Below, one piece after another: positions 53,301 to 62,949 of a stretch of 64,000 nucleotides of DNA (position 1 is its first letter; each line of letters starts with the position of its first letter). The stretch spans positions 145,265,261 through 145,329,260 of the forward strand of contig CP092864.1 of assembly GCA_030710605.1 (NCBI GenBank). Direction: 5' to 3'. A model generated the notes under the pieces. That model made no database searches and had not been told where the DNA came from. It saw only the letters and a program-made list of their open reading frames with translations. The stretch is from Cordylochernes scorpioides. Taxonomy: Eukaryota > Arthropoda > Arachnida > Pseudoscorpiones > Chernetidae. The position numbers and the translations under genes were made by a program.

Positions 53301-56300
53301 AATACAGTCCAGGATATGTGCTGGAGTTGTTGTATAGGTCTTAGCTCCAATACAGTCCAGGATATGTGCTGGAGTTGTTGTATAGGTCTTAGCTCCAATA
53401 CAGTCCAGGATATGTGCTGGGGTGTTGTATAGGTCTTAGCTCCAATACAGTCCAGGATATGTGCTGGAGTTGTTGTATAGGTCTTAGCTCCAATACAGTC
53501 CAGGATATGTGCTGGAGTTGTTGTATAGGTCTTAGCTCCAATACTGTCCAGGATATGTGCTGTGGTTGTTGTATAGGTCTTAGCTCCAATACTGTCCAGT
53601 ATATGTGCTGGAGTTGTTGTATAGGTCTTAGCTCCAATACAGTCCAGGATATGTGCTGGAGTTGTTGTATAGGTCTTAGCTCCAATACAGTCCAGGATAT
53701 GTGCTGTGGTTGTTGTATAGGTCTTAGCTCCAATACTGTCCAGTATATGTGCTGGAGTTGTTGTATAGGTCTTAGCTCCAATACAGTCCAGGATATGTGC
53801 TGGAGTTGTTGTATAGGTCTTAGCTCCAATACTGTCCAGTATATGTGCTGGAGTTGTTGTATAGGTCTTAGCTCCAATACAGTCCAGGATATGTGCTGGA
53901 GTTGTTGTATAGGTCTTAGCTCCAATACTGTCCAGTATATGTGCTGGAGTTGTTGTATAGGTCTTAGCTCCAATACTGTCCAGGATATGTGCTGGAGTGG
54001 AGTTGTATAGGTCTTAGCTCCAATACTGTCCAGGATATGTGCTGGAGTGGAGTTGTATAGGTCTTAGTTCCAATACAGTCCAGGATATGTGCTGGAGTGG
54101 AGTTGTATAGGTCTTAGCTCCAATACAGTCCAGTATATGTGCTGGAGTGGAGTTGTATAGGTCTTAGTTCCAATACAGTCCAGTATATGTGCTGGAGTGG
54201 AGTTGTATAGGTCTTAGCTCCAATACTGTCCAGGATATGTGCTGGAGTGGAGTTGTATAGGTCTTAGCTCCAATACAGTCCAGGATATGTGCTGGAGTGG
54301 AGTTGTATAGGTCTTAGCTCCAATACAGTCCAGTATATGTGCTGGAGTTGTTGTATAGGTCTTAGCTCCAATACAGTCCAGGATATGTGCTGGAGTGGAG
54401 TTGTATAGGTCTTAGCTCCAATACAGTCCAGTATATGTGCTGGAGTGGAGTTGTATAGGTCTTAGCTCCAATACTGTCCAGGATATGTGCTGGAGTGGAG
54501 TTGTATAGGTCTTAGCTCAAATACAGTCCAGGATATGTGCTGGAGTGGAGTTGTATAGGTCTTAGCTCCAATACAGTCCAGGATATATGCTGGAGTAGAG
54601 TTGTATAAGTCTTAGCTCCAATACTGTCCAGGTTAGTGCTGAAGTGGATTGTATAAGTCTTAGCTCCAATACTGTCCAGGATATGTGCTGGAGTGGAGTT
54701 GTATAGGTCTTAGCTCCAAAACTGTCCAGGATATGTGCTGGAGTGGAGTTGTATAGGTCTTAGCTCCAATACTGTCCAGGATATGTGCTGGAGTGGAGTT
54801 GTATAGGTCTTAGCTCAAATACAGTCCAGGATATGTGCTGGAGTGGAGTTGTATAGGTCTTAGCTCCAATACAGTCCAGGATATATGCTGGAGTGGAGTT
54901 GTATAAGTCTTAGCTCCAATACTGTCCAGGTTAGTGCTGAAGTGGATTGTATAAGTCTTAGCTCCAATACTGTCCAGGATATGTGCTGGAGTGGAGTTGT
55001 ATAGGTCTTAGCTCCAAAACTGTCCAGGGTATGTGCTGGATTGGAGTTGTATAAGTCTTAGCTCCAATACTGTCCAGGATATGTGCTGGAGTGGAGTTGT
55101 ATAGGTCTTAGCTCCAATACTGTCCAGGATATGTGCTGGAGTGGAGTTGTATAAGTCTTAGCTCCAATACTGTCCAGGATATGTGCTGGAGTTGAGTTGT
55201 ATAGGTCTTAGCTCCAATACTGTCCAGTATATGTGCTGGAGTGGAGTTGTATAGGTCTTAGCTCCAATACTGTCCAGGATATGTGCTGGAGTGGAGTTGT
55301 ATAGGTCTTAGCTCCAATACAGTCCAGGATATGTGCTGGAGTGGAGTTGTATAGATCTTAGCTCCAATACAGTCCAGGATATGTGCTGGAGTGGAGTTGT
55401 ATAAGTCTTAGCTCCAATACTGTCCAGGATATGTGCTGGAGTGGAGTTGTATAAGTCTTAGCTCCAATACTGTCCAGGATATGTGCTGGAGTGGAGTTGT
55501 ATAGGTCTTAGCTCCAATACTGTCCAGGATATGTGCTGGAGTGGAGTTGTATAGGTCTTAGCTCCAATACTGTCCAGGATATGTGCTGGAGTGGAGTTGT
55601 ATAGGTCTTAGCTCCAATACTGTCCAGGATATGTGCTGGAGTGGAGTTGTATAGGTCTTAGCTCCAATACTGTCCAGGATATGTGCTGGAGTGGAGTTGT
55701 ATAGGTCTTAGCTCCAATACAGTCCAGGATATGTGCTGGAGTGGAGTTGTATAGGTCTTAGCTCCAATACAGTCCAGGATATGTGCTGGAGTGGAGTTGT
55801 ATAAGTCCTAGCTCCAATACTGTCCAGGATATGTGCTGGAGTGGAGTTGTATAGGTCTTAGCTCCAATACTGTCCAGGATATGTGCTGGAGTGGAGTTGT
55901 ATAAGTCTTAGCTCCAATACTGTCCAGGATATGTGCTGGAGTGGAGTTGTATAAGTCTTAGCTCCAATACTGTCCAGGATATGTGCTGGAGTGGAGTTGT
56001 ATAAGTCTTAGCTCCAATACTGTCCAGGATATGTGCTGGAGTGGAGTTGTATAGGTCTTAGCTCCAATACTGTCCAGGATATGTGCTGGAGTGGAGTTGT
56101 ATAGGTCTTAGCTCCAATACAGTCCAGTATATGTGCTGGAGTGGAGTTGTATAGGTTTTAGCTCCAATACAGTCCAGGATATGTGCTGGAGTGGAGTCGT
56201 ATAGGTTTTAGCTCCAATACAGTCCAGGATATGTGCTGGAGTGGAGTTGTATAGGTCTTAGCTCCAATACAGTCCAGGATATGTGCTGGAGTGGAGTTGT

Positions 56301-56334
56301 ATAGGTCTTAGCTCCAATACAGTCCAGGATATGT
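50392..56334. repeat. 48/50-bp minisatellite, left block, about 119 units
   Basis: Two interspersed unit lengths: 50 bp (GGAGTGGAGTTGTATAGG) and 48 bp (GGAGTTGTTGTATAGG), both followed by CTTAGCTCCAATACAGTC and CAGGATATGTGCT. Long runs of 48-bp units (51660-53980) keep frames open on both strands; runs of 50-bp units do not. A block at 52040-52510 recurs at 52955-53425. The left flank (50392-50450) matches that of the array at 21215. Confidence 0.97.
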
Positions 56335-57202
56335 AAACCCCGGAGTTTCGTTTGCTGGAACGGGCGCCCTTGGTCTTGGGCGGGAGGAGGTCCTGGACCT
56401 CCTCTCCTCGAAGACCAAGGCGCGAAAGCGCAGTCAGCATCTAACCCCTCCGCAGAGCAATGCTCTTGCCGGCCTAATAAACCAAATCCTCGACCTAAGG
56501 CCCGGAGTAAATAGCAACATTTATAAGGTCTTGCGACAGGTCTTGTCAGAGCTGAGGACCGGTCCAGCCGCAGTGCCCCCTATATCCACACCGCCTGCGC
56601 CTCGACCATCTCATCCAACGCCGCTCACTTCCAACAAGCTGACACCTGCTTTGATTACACCCCCGCCGCCCGCCCCGACGGAGATGGAGGAGGACGTTCC
56701 GATGACGGAAGAAGAGCGCTGTGTACCCCCACTGCCTGCGCCTCGGTTTGCTGAGCCAACACCGCCCACTCCCCAGGGGCAAAAGACGACACCAGCCACG
56801 ACTACACCTCCGCTTTCACCGCCTGACCCGATGGAGGACGACGACGACCTGATGCCGGAGTTAGATACAACCTTCAATAAAATGATCGCTGAACCCGGCT
56901 TTGGGCCCCTGCTGGAGCCTGGGATTTCCCTGGATGCCGTCATGTTTGCGGTCTTATACCGCGAAGATAGATTGGATCTACTCGGGGATCTCTCACCTGA
57001 GCAGGGGAGTAACCTCGCGGGCTTCCTTGACGCTGCTTTCGAGCGAACTCGGAACAGCCATCCCACCATTCGCAGGGGAATTCACAAGCTAAGGATAGCC
57101 TTGCCCTCCTGATCAATGTACATTGTTTGCCCTTTTGACTCCTCGTGAGTAATTGTTGACCAGCGGTCAATAAAAATTATTTAATTGTCAAAAAAAAATT
57201 GT
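56335..57202 (+). mobile_element. 5'-truncated GC-rich retro-insertion
   Basis: About 868 bp of GC-rich sequence interrupts the array. It ends with a polyadenylation signal (AATAAA at 57169) and an A-run (57190-57198), and the 15-bp CAGTCCAGGATATGT occurs on both sides (56320-56334 and 57203-57217), as expected for target-primed reverse transcription. An open frame fills it from the 5' boundary. Source unknown: processed host mRNA or LINE ORF. Confidence 0.7.
56336..57112 (+). CDS. Unrecognised 5'-truncated Pro-rich open frame in retro-insertion
   Basis: The frame is open from the left insertion boundary to a stop at 57110-57112, about 258 codons. The first ATG is well inside, so I treat the 5' end as partial. 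It reads a short N-terminal part (FAGTGALGLGREEVLDLLSS), a likely helical segment (ALAGLINQILDLRPGVNS, then VLRQVLSEL), a long Pro/Thr-rich linker with acidic patches (PTEMEEDVPMTEEE, DPMEDDDDLMPELD), and a C-terminal helical domain (FNKMIAEPGFGPLLEPG, AVMFAVLYREDRLDLLGD). I do not recognise the family. GC content and codon use differ strongly from the surroundings, and no stop has accumulated. Confidence 0.5.
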   Translation, partial: NPGVSFAGTGALGLGREEVLDLLSSKTKARKRSQHLTPPQSNALAGLINQILDLRPGVNSNIYKVLRQVLSELRTGPAAVPPISTPPAPRPSHPTPLTSNKLTPALITPPPPAPTEMEEDVPMTEEERCVPPLPAPRFAEPTPPTPQGQKTTPATTTPPLSPPDPMEDDDDLMPELDTTFNKMIAEPGFGPLLEPGISLDAVMFAVLYREDRLDLLGDLSPEQGSNLAGFLDAAFERTRNSHPTIRRGIHKLRIALPS

Positions 57203-57980
57203 CAGTCCAGGATATGTGCTGGAGTGGAGTTGTATAGGTCTTAGCTCCAATACAGTCCAGGATATGTGCTGGAGTGGAGTTGTATAGGTCTTAGCTCCAA
57301 TACAGTCCAGGATATGTGCTGGAGTGGAGTTGTATAGGTCTTAGCTCCAATACAGTCCAGGATATGTACTGGAGTGGAGTTGTATAGGTCTTAGCTCCAA
57401 TACAGTCCAGGATATGTGCTGGAGTGTAGTTGTATAGGTCTTAGCTCCAATACAGTCCAGGATATGTGCTGGAGTTGTTGTATAGGTCTTAGCTCCAATA
57501 CAGTCCAGGATATGTGCTGGAGTGGAGTTGTATAGGTCTTAGCTCCAATACAGTCCAGGATATGTGCTGGAGTGGAGTTGTATAGGTCTTAGCTCCAATA
57601 CAGTCCAGGATATGTGCTGGAGTGGAGTTGTATAGGTCTTAGCTCCAATACAGTCCAGGATATGTGCTGGAGTGGAGTTGTATAGGTCTAAGCTCCAATA
57701 CAGTCCAGGATATGTGCTGGAGTGGAGTTGTATAGGTCTTAGCTCCAATACAGTCCAGGATATGTGCTGGAGTGGAGTTGTATAGGTTTTAGCTCCAATA
57801 CAGTCCAGGATTTGTGCTGGAGTGGAGTTGTATAGGCCTTAGCTCCAATACAGTCCAGGATATGTGCTGGAGTGGAGTTGTATAGGTCTTAGCTCCAATA
57901 AAGTCCAGTATATGTGCTGGAGTGGAGTTGTATAGGTCTTAGCTCCAATACAGTCCAGGATATGTGCTGTAGTGAAGTTG
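57203..57980. repeat. 48/50-bp minisatellite, right block, about 15 units
   Basis: Continuation of the array after the retro-insertion, nearly all 50-bp units. The right edge decays at about 57965-57985 and meets a LINE fragment. Confidence 0.95.
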
Positions 57981-57984
57981 GAGT

Positions 57985-58480
57985 ATTTTGAGCAGACAGG
58001 AAAAAACCTTTTTTCCTTCCATGAACATAATGGTTCTAGTATGTCCAGTCTTTAATCTTGTAAATTTTGTGGCTTCGTTTCTTGAAAGCTGTGATGATAT
58101 TGAGTCTCCAGGTCTTGTCCCTTCATACCAGTGGTGGGCCATACTATTGATTCATTATTTGGATATATCTCTATTCTGTTGTATCCATCTATATTATCTA
58201 TGTTTTCAGAAGATAGGATAGCTGCTGACTTTGCTAAGCCATTGACATTCCCCCTAATGCCTACATGCGATCGGATCCACTGAAATCTGCTGTCATAGTG
58301 AAGTGAGTGAATATTTTTGACAATTTATCTCAAAATTTGTAAGTTACTTGTATAGCAGATTTCTATAAACTTTAGGACTTATAGTGAATCTGATAGAAAG
58401 ACAAAGTCGTGAGGAGCTGCTTTATCCAAATGCTCTAGAGCAAAATTGATTGCATGTAACTCGGCAAGCCAAGGAGGATA
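57985..58480 (-). pseudogene. LINE RNase H fragment, inverted partner
   Basis: On the minus strand this matches the plus-strand fragment at 61430-61960: TTACATGCAATCAATTTTGC, TTGGATAA, GCAGCTCCTCAC and TATCAGATTCACTAT occur in both. Here the frame has stops (for example after SDSL). It encodes the end of the RNase H domain and C-terminus of a non-LTR retrotransposon. Confidence 0.65.
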
Positions 58481-58805
58481 TCAAGTATGAGTTGATTTAT
58501 TGCAATTAGCTTCAATAACACTGACTAACACAATTTGTTGTTTTTTTAAATTTAATATACTTTTTTTAATCGTACCTATAAAATTATATAGGGTTAATAT
58601 ATATTTAAAAAGTAAAATAAATATTATTTTCATTAGAGGAATCCCACTGATGGTCATCTGGTATGATGTCACGCCCTGAAGTCGGACAGATCTCCCCGAC
58701 TATTGCCATGTCGAGGAATAGCTTCAGAACAGACCTCTGCTAAGATGACAGGTATTCTCTGCTAGAAGAGAAGACTATCTCCTCCCTATATATATATATA
58801 TATAT
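58481..58805. other. AT-rich stretch ending in a TA microsatellite
   Basis: No gene seen. 58670-58780 is a moderately GC-rich block of unknown origin. The (TA)n run at 58788-58808 is the left flank of the ORF1-like element. Confidence 0.5.
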
Positions 58806-58987
58806 ATACGTTGACCGTGCGGACGCGCGTCGCACGAGCTCCGCGTATTTCGCCTTTTTCATCCCGTAAACTCAATTCTTACTTAACTAATTTCATATCA
58901 TCTTGTTCGCCTTAATTCGGGCATCACTTCAAACCATCTCTCAGAAAATCTCATCAAATTTCATATTTTCCTGTTTTTCATAATTTA

Positions 58988-59012
58988 GCAAAGCTACAAG
59001 TCGTAGCTTTGC
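58988..59012 (+). promoter_or_regulatory. Perfect hairpin just upstream of the ORF1 start codon
   Basis: GCAAAGCTAC pairs perfectly with GTAGCTTTGC around AAGTC, ten base pairs, ending nine bases before the ATG at 59022. It could affect scanning or start choice, or be a structural signal of the element RNA. Role inferred only from position. Confidence 0.5.
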
Positions 59013-59021
59013 ATCATTGCC

Positions 59022-60695
59022 ATGGCAACGGCCAAGTTGGTCGTTGCGTCACCAAACACGTCATCTGCTGCGGTAGTCTCATTGGTTGCTCACCCTCATG
59101 AAGAAATCTCATTTACATCAAAGCCATCAATCGCTAAATTACCATCTCAAAAGAAAAACAAACAGCAAGACAATTTGCATACCCAAAGAAGACAATTTTC
59201 GCCTCAAGAGTGGAAAAAATTTGAAGAATCTCGAAAAGAAACATACGAAAAAAGAAGTAAAAACATAAACTCCACCATCCAATTCACCGCCCTCTCAGAG
59301 TGCAGTGCTGAGGAGCACCTATCCTCTATAGCCAAAATCATTGGACACGAAAACATCCACTCGGTTGGAAAGATGAATGGCCAGGCCGTTGTGTCGGTTG
59401 CCGATGGTGAACAGGCCCTACTACTCATTAACAACGGCTTTGCTGTAAGAGGCAACACCATCTACCCAACACCCCTATTCAACCCCCCAAAGAAATACAT
59501 TCTCTCAGGAATACTTGCCTTCATCCCAGATGAAGAGGTCACCAAAGCCCTGGCGCCATTCGGAGAGATCCTCAGCATCAGGCCCCTGCCTTTCCCCACC
59601 GAGAACCCACTATTTAAACACCTCTCATCTCTTAGAAGAGAGGTCGTGCTGAAGAGAAGAGAATCAACCGACATGCCGGCAATCATCCCAATCGACTACA
59701 TGCAAAGGACCTTTAAGGTCTTTGTGGGCGAAGACACCATCTGCCTGAGATGTAAGAGACATGGACATATTAAATCCAAATGCCCATTCAACCCGGAAAT
59801 CAGAGCCAACATCACAAGAACTTATTCAGAAGTCATCAATCCCACAGCCCCACCCGCTGTGCCAGGCCCATCAGGAGAAACAGTTACAGTGAAAACCACC
59901 GCGAATGATGAAACCTTGGGCAGGAAAAGAACACTGTCTGAGACGTCTAACGACAACACCGTAGAGGAGTGTACTGACCAGGGCAAAAGGCCAAAACCAA
60001 GTCCACCAACAATCGAAACCCCACTTCCCAAGAACATCTCGATGAATATTGAAGTGAAAAGGATTAACGTCGCTAGTTCTGCTGAGGCTGACAATCTCGA
60101 GACTCCCCCCAGCGAAATCCCTGTCGTACAATCCATTCTAATGAAAGACGGAAACGATTCAGATGACGACGCTCTTTCCACCAAGTCCGATTTATCAATG
60201 ACGTCCTCGCAATTCGAAACCGAATTCTGCGAAGAAACAAAACCAGTCCCCCCTGGTGGAGGAACAGCCATTCACCCGTGTTCTGAATCGAGGACCGACG
60301 CAGGAACCGAGGACTTTGACGAAGACACATCAGCCAGGTGCTCACAGTGGTCGATGGACTCCTCTCAACTCCAGAGGGAGTTGATAGACTGCCAGCACAG
60401 AGACAACCCTAAAATGGAAAGGATCATCGCGTTGGTATTCAAAAGGACAGGTACTTCTAGACAGACCAAGGTCTGTCAACAGCTTGAACTGCACCCCGAC
60501 CTGAAGTATAGGACCTCCTGCTACCTCAAGAAATGTGAAGATTTTAAGTCAAAAAACTTCAGAGACCTCAATACCGACCAAAAAAGAGCACTCAACGATA
60601 AAATAGGCAAATTGAGGCTAATTCAAACGGAGATCGACAAGTATGATGCAATATACGATGCAATCCTCGATGCAAAATATCCGACGAAGAAGTGA
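59022..60695 (+). CDS. LINE ORF1 (Gag-like RNA-binding protein) with CCHC zinc knuckle
   Basis: 557 codons, intact. The start is the first ATG after the hairpin, in good context (GCCATGG). Residues 50-85 are basic and helical. Residues about 85-235 look like an RNA-binding fold, with RRM-like wording at 159-190 (YILSGILAFIPDEEV, APFGEILSIRPLPF). A single zinc knuckle follows: C241-x2-C244-x4-H249-x4-C254 (CLRCKRHGHIKSKC). Residues 270-450 are a Ser/Thr/acidic linker, and the last 90 residues form a charged helical domain (ERIIALVFKRTGTSRQTKV to IGKLRLIQTEIDKYDAI). LINE ORF1 proteins bind element RNA and form the particle used in retrotransposition. Which LINE clade is unclear. No ORF2 is adjacent. 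Confidence 0.75.
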   Translation: MATAKLVVASPNTSSAAVVSLVAHPHEEISFTSKPSIAKLPSQKKNKQQDNLHTQRRQFSPQEWKKFEESRKETYEKRSKNINSTIQFTALSECSAEEHLSSIAKIIGHENIHSVGKMNGQAVVSVADGEQALLLINNGFAVRGNTIYPTPLFNPPKKYILSGILAFIPDEEVTKALAPFGEILSIRPLPFPTENPLFKHLSSLRREVVLKRRESTDMPAIIPIDYMQRTFKVFVGEDTICLRCKRHGHIKSKCPFNPEIRANITRTYSEVINPTAPPAVPGPSGETVTVKTTANDETLGRKRTLSETSNDNTVEECTDQGKRPKPSPPTIETPLPKNISMNIEVKRINVASSAEADNLETPPSEIPVVQSILMKDGNDSDDDALSTKSDLSMTSSQFETEFCEETKPVPPGGGTAIHPCSESRTDAGTEDFDEDTSARCSQWSMDSSQLQRELIDCQHRDNPKMERIIALVFKRTGTSRQTKVCQQLELHPDLKYRTSCYLKKCEDFKSKNFRDLNTDQKRALNDKIGKLRLIQTEIDKYDAIYDAILDAKYPTKK

Positions 60696-60999
60696 CCGCT
60701 TAATGCGTCTCAGCACGACAACTCTGACCAACAAGAAGACAGGAACCTAGATAAAAAAACCTAAGCCCACTCCCCTAGAAGTGAAGACAACCCCTCCGCC
60801 ATGTATAGAAATGGAAATAGACGGAAAGACTACAACAGATAGATCAACTCCTTCTTGATACCCCTTCCCCTCTGACTGCCGACTGTATTTGCCTCTTTTA
60901 ACTGAATAAAGACCGTTTTTCGCGTATATATATATATATATAGATAGATAGATAGAGAGATCGGTATAATGTGATAATTCGATTTACATTGAAATTTTA

Positions 61000-61430
61000 T
61001 TGCTAAGGATTTGATATATATTTCTTTGTAGTGTTGATGCATTATATCAAGAAATGTTGTCCGTTTTTCTCTATCAGCTCTCGTTTTAGATACATACTCT
61101 TCGATTAGATCAATCAAATATAAATCTCCGAGGATAAGTTTCTTTATTAACACTATTAACGAGTTTACAAACTAGGGATATAAAACGACCCTTCTACAGG
61201 TCCTCTTCATAAAAATATTTAGCTGTAGAAGGGTCGTTTTATATCCCTAGAGTTTGTAAACTCGTTAAAAGTGTAATAAATAAACATATCCTCGGAGATT
61301 TATATTTGATTGATCTAATCTAGGAGTATTTATCTAAAACGAGAGCTGATAGAGAAAAACGGACAACATTTATTGATTTAATGCATCAAACTACAAAGAA
61401 ATATATATCAAATCTTCGGCAACAGATTTG
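61000..61430. mobile_element. Large foldback element (near-palindrome)
   Basis: Arms of about 200 bp meet near 61205: left AAACTAGGGATATAAAACGA and CCCTTCTACAGG, right CTGTAGAAGGGTCGTTTTAT and CCCTAGAGTTTGTAAACTCG. Outer parts also match (GAGAGCTGATAGAGAAAAAC on the right against the left arm near 61070). It carries the CTTCTACAGG motif of the Penelope-associated foldbacks. No gene; the minus-strand open frame is part of the arm. Confidence 0.75.
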
Positions 61431-61960
61431 TGTTGGTCAGTGTTATTGAAGCTAATTGTAATAAATCATCCTTGGTGTCCTCCTTACCTTGCTGAGTTAC
61501 ATGCAATCAATTTTGCTCTTAAGCATTTGGATAAGGCAGCTCCTCACCACTTTGTATTTCTATCAGATTCACTATCAGCCCTAAAGTCCATAGAAAACTG
61601 CTATGCAAGTAACTTACAAATTCTGAGGGAAATTTTCAAAAATATCAACTCACTTCACTATGACAGCAGATTGACATTTCAGTGGATCCCATCTCATGTT
61701 GGCATTAGAGGGAATGAAATTGCCGATGGCTTAGTAAGGTCAGCAGCTATCCTAGCTCTGAAACCTGGATAATATAGATGGATACAACAGAATAGATATA
61801 TATCCAAAGAATGGATCAATAGTATGGCCCACCATTGGAATGAAGGAACAACACCTGGATATCATCACAGCTTTCTAAAAAGGAAGCCACAACCAAGATT
61901 AAAGACAGAACATACTAGACCCATTATGTTCATTGATGGAGAAAAGGTTTTTCCTGTTTG
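61430..61960 (+). pseudogene. LINE RNase H fragment
   Basis: The plus frame 61428-61772 reads YLAELHAINFALKHLD, FVFLSDSLSALKSIEN and LTFQWIPSHVGIRGNEIAD, the E, D and HxGxxGNExAD motifs of the LINE RNase H. After a stop at 61770 the C-terminal region continues with frameshifts to about 61960 (TATGTTCATTGATGGAGAA). RT and endonuclease are missing. Inverted partner at 57985-58480. Confidence 0.75.
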
Positions 61961-62164
61961 AATTGATATTTTATTAATCTAATTGATACAGAGGATTATA
62001 AATCTAATAATACATACTCTTCCTAACATTAAGGAGCATTCTAAAATAAGTAGTTATCTATTTTTTTTTAACAATAATAATTTTAAAAATTAAGAATAGG
62101 TTTATAAAAATATTCAACTAATTTTATTTAATTAAATCATTGATACCTATCATAGATAATATAA

Positions 62165-62515
62165 ATAGTATAATGCATTAGCGCGCCATCTGTAATCAAA
62201 ATTGGAAACTATTATAGATGCGTATTATTCTTTTAAAAATTAAACAATTCTACTATCCTCAAAGCTTATGTCCATAGTTCATCTAAAATACCCACTCCAA
62301 GAGTCTAGCATCAGTATCACTATAGAAGGAAGATCTAAAAATGCAATATAACAGCGGTATGGTAGATTGAACTGGCGAAACCGCTGGGAGGGTTCACCAC
62401 TGATGAGCCAGGCCCTTCTATTAATTTTTCCATTACAGTAAGGACAGTAGAAATTGTTTATTTTTGAAAAGAATCATACCTGTCTATAATAGTTTCGAAT
62501 AATATAAATATGATC
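62165..62515 (+). mobile_element. Foldback element carrying the best hammerhead-like core (copy D)
   Basis: Inverted ends of about 75 bp: GAAACTATTATAGATGCGTA and ACAATTCTACTATCCTC on the left, GGACAGTAGAAATTGTT and GTCTATAATAGTTTCGAAT on the right. The interior of about 170 bp is shared with 9590-9870 and holds the core at 62353-62419. No protein is encoded. Confidence 0.7.
62353..62419 (+). ncRNA. Hammerhead-like core in permuted strand order (copy D, intact)
   Basis: Three segments carry every conserved hammerhead position. First, AGCGGU-A then UGGU (62353-62363): helix III, cleavage-site UA, helix I. Second, CUGGC-GAA-ACCGCU (62372-62385): helix II, GAA, helix III. Third, ACCA-CUGAUGA-GCCAG (62396-62411): helix I, core, helix II. 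Each helix abuts the core exactly as in a true hammerhead. The order of the last two segments is swapped relative to all standard types, so the fold would be two adjacent hairpins (helix III; and a GGGAGGG/CCCUUCU stem at 62386-62392 with 62413-62419) whose loops kiss through helices I and II. Activity is unproven. Confidence 0.5.
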
Positions 62516-62770
62516 AAGGCATATTGTATATAGTAATTTTTATAAATATTGGTTATGTTATTGTTTTTCTAGTTCTATTTGCTAAAGACAATTGTAAATT
62601 TTACATACAGATTTTTATTCTTCTGTTTTATTTAAAGTTTATTTATTCTATTTTGCAAAAAAAAAAGAAGTGGAACCTGAATTAAGTTTTAAAAATATTA
62701 AAGAAATCTTGATTAATAAATACAGTATAATTAAACGACATTCTACACAGTATATAGTATATGGAAAAAT
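62516..62770. other. AT-rich stretch, nothing recognised
   Basis: No gene, RNA or repeat seen apart from an A-run near 62657-62668. Confidence 0.5.
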
Positions 62771-62862
62771 AGTAGAAATGTGACATTGTACTGGGATAAG
62801 GTTCATAAATTATTAAAAAGGCATCTCCTTATCGTGCTACTGAAAGTTGCTCAAAAGGATAT
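62770..62862. repeat. Hammerhead-family foldback, one arm only
   Basis: TGTGACATTGTACTGGGATAA and AAAGGCATCTCCTTATCGTG match the terminal part of the 11715-12300 family on the opposite strand. The rest is missing. A TA-rich run follows (62872-62945). Confidence 0.6.
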
Positions 62863-62949
62863 GTTGCTGATATATACATATATATATTGTAATATATATC
62901 AATATATACCTATATCCCTATATATATATATATATATATATGTAATATA

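Larger units (their letters stand above)
58809..60930 (+). mobile_element. ORF1-only LINE-like element in a (TA)n target
   Basis: A GC-richer segment starting CGTTGACCGTGCGGACGCG directly after (TA)n and ending GACCGTTTTTCGCG directly before another (TA)n run (60925-60941). It has a 5' leader of about 210 bp, one long frame (59022-60695) and a tail of about 230 bp with AATAAA at 60904. No reverse transcriptase follows, so it is non-autonomous (a half-LINE). TA runs on both sides suggest insertion into a microsatellite, which some LINE families target. Confidence 0.6.

Noticed and set aside
60830-61153. 107-codon minus-strand frame
   Set aside because: It is one arm of the 61000-61430 palindrome and not conserved as protein in the other arm.
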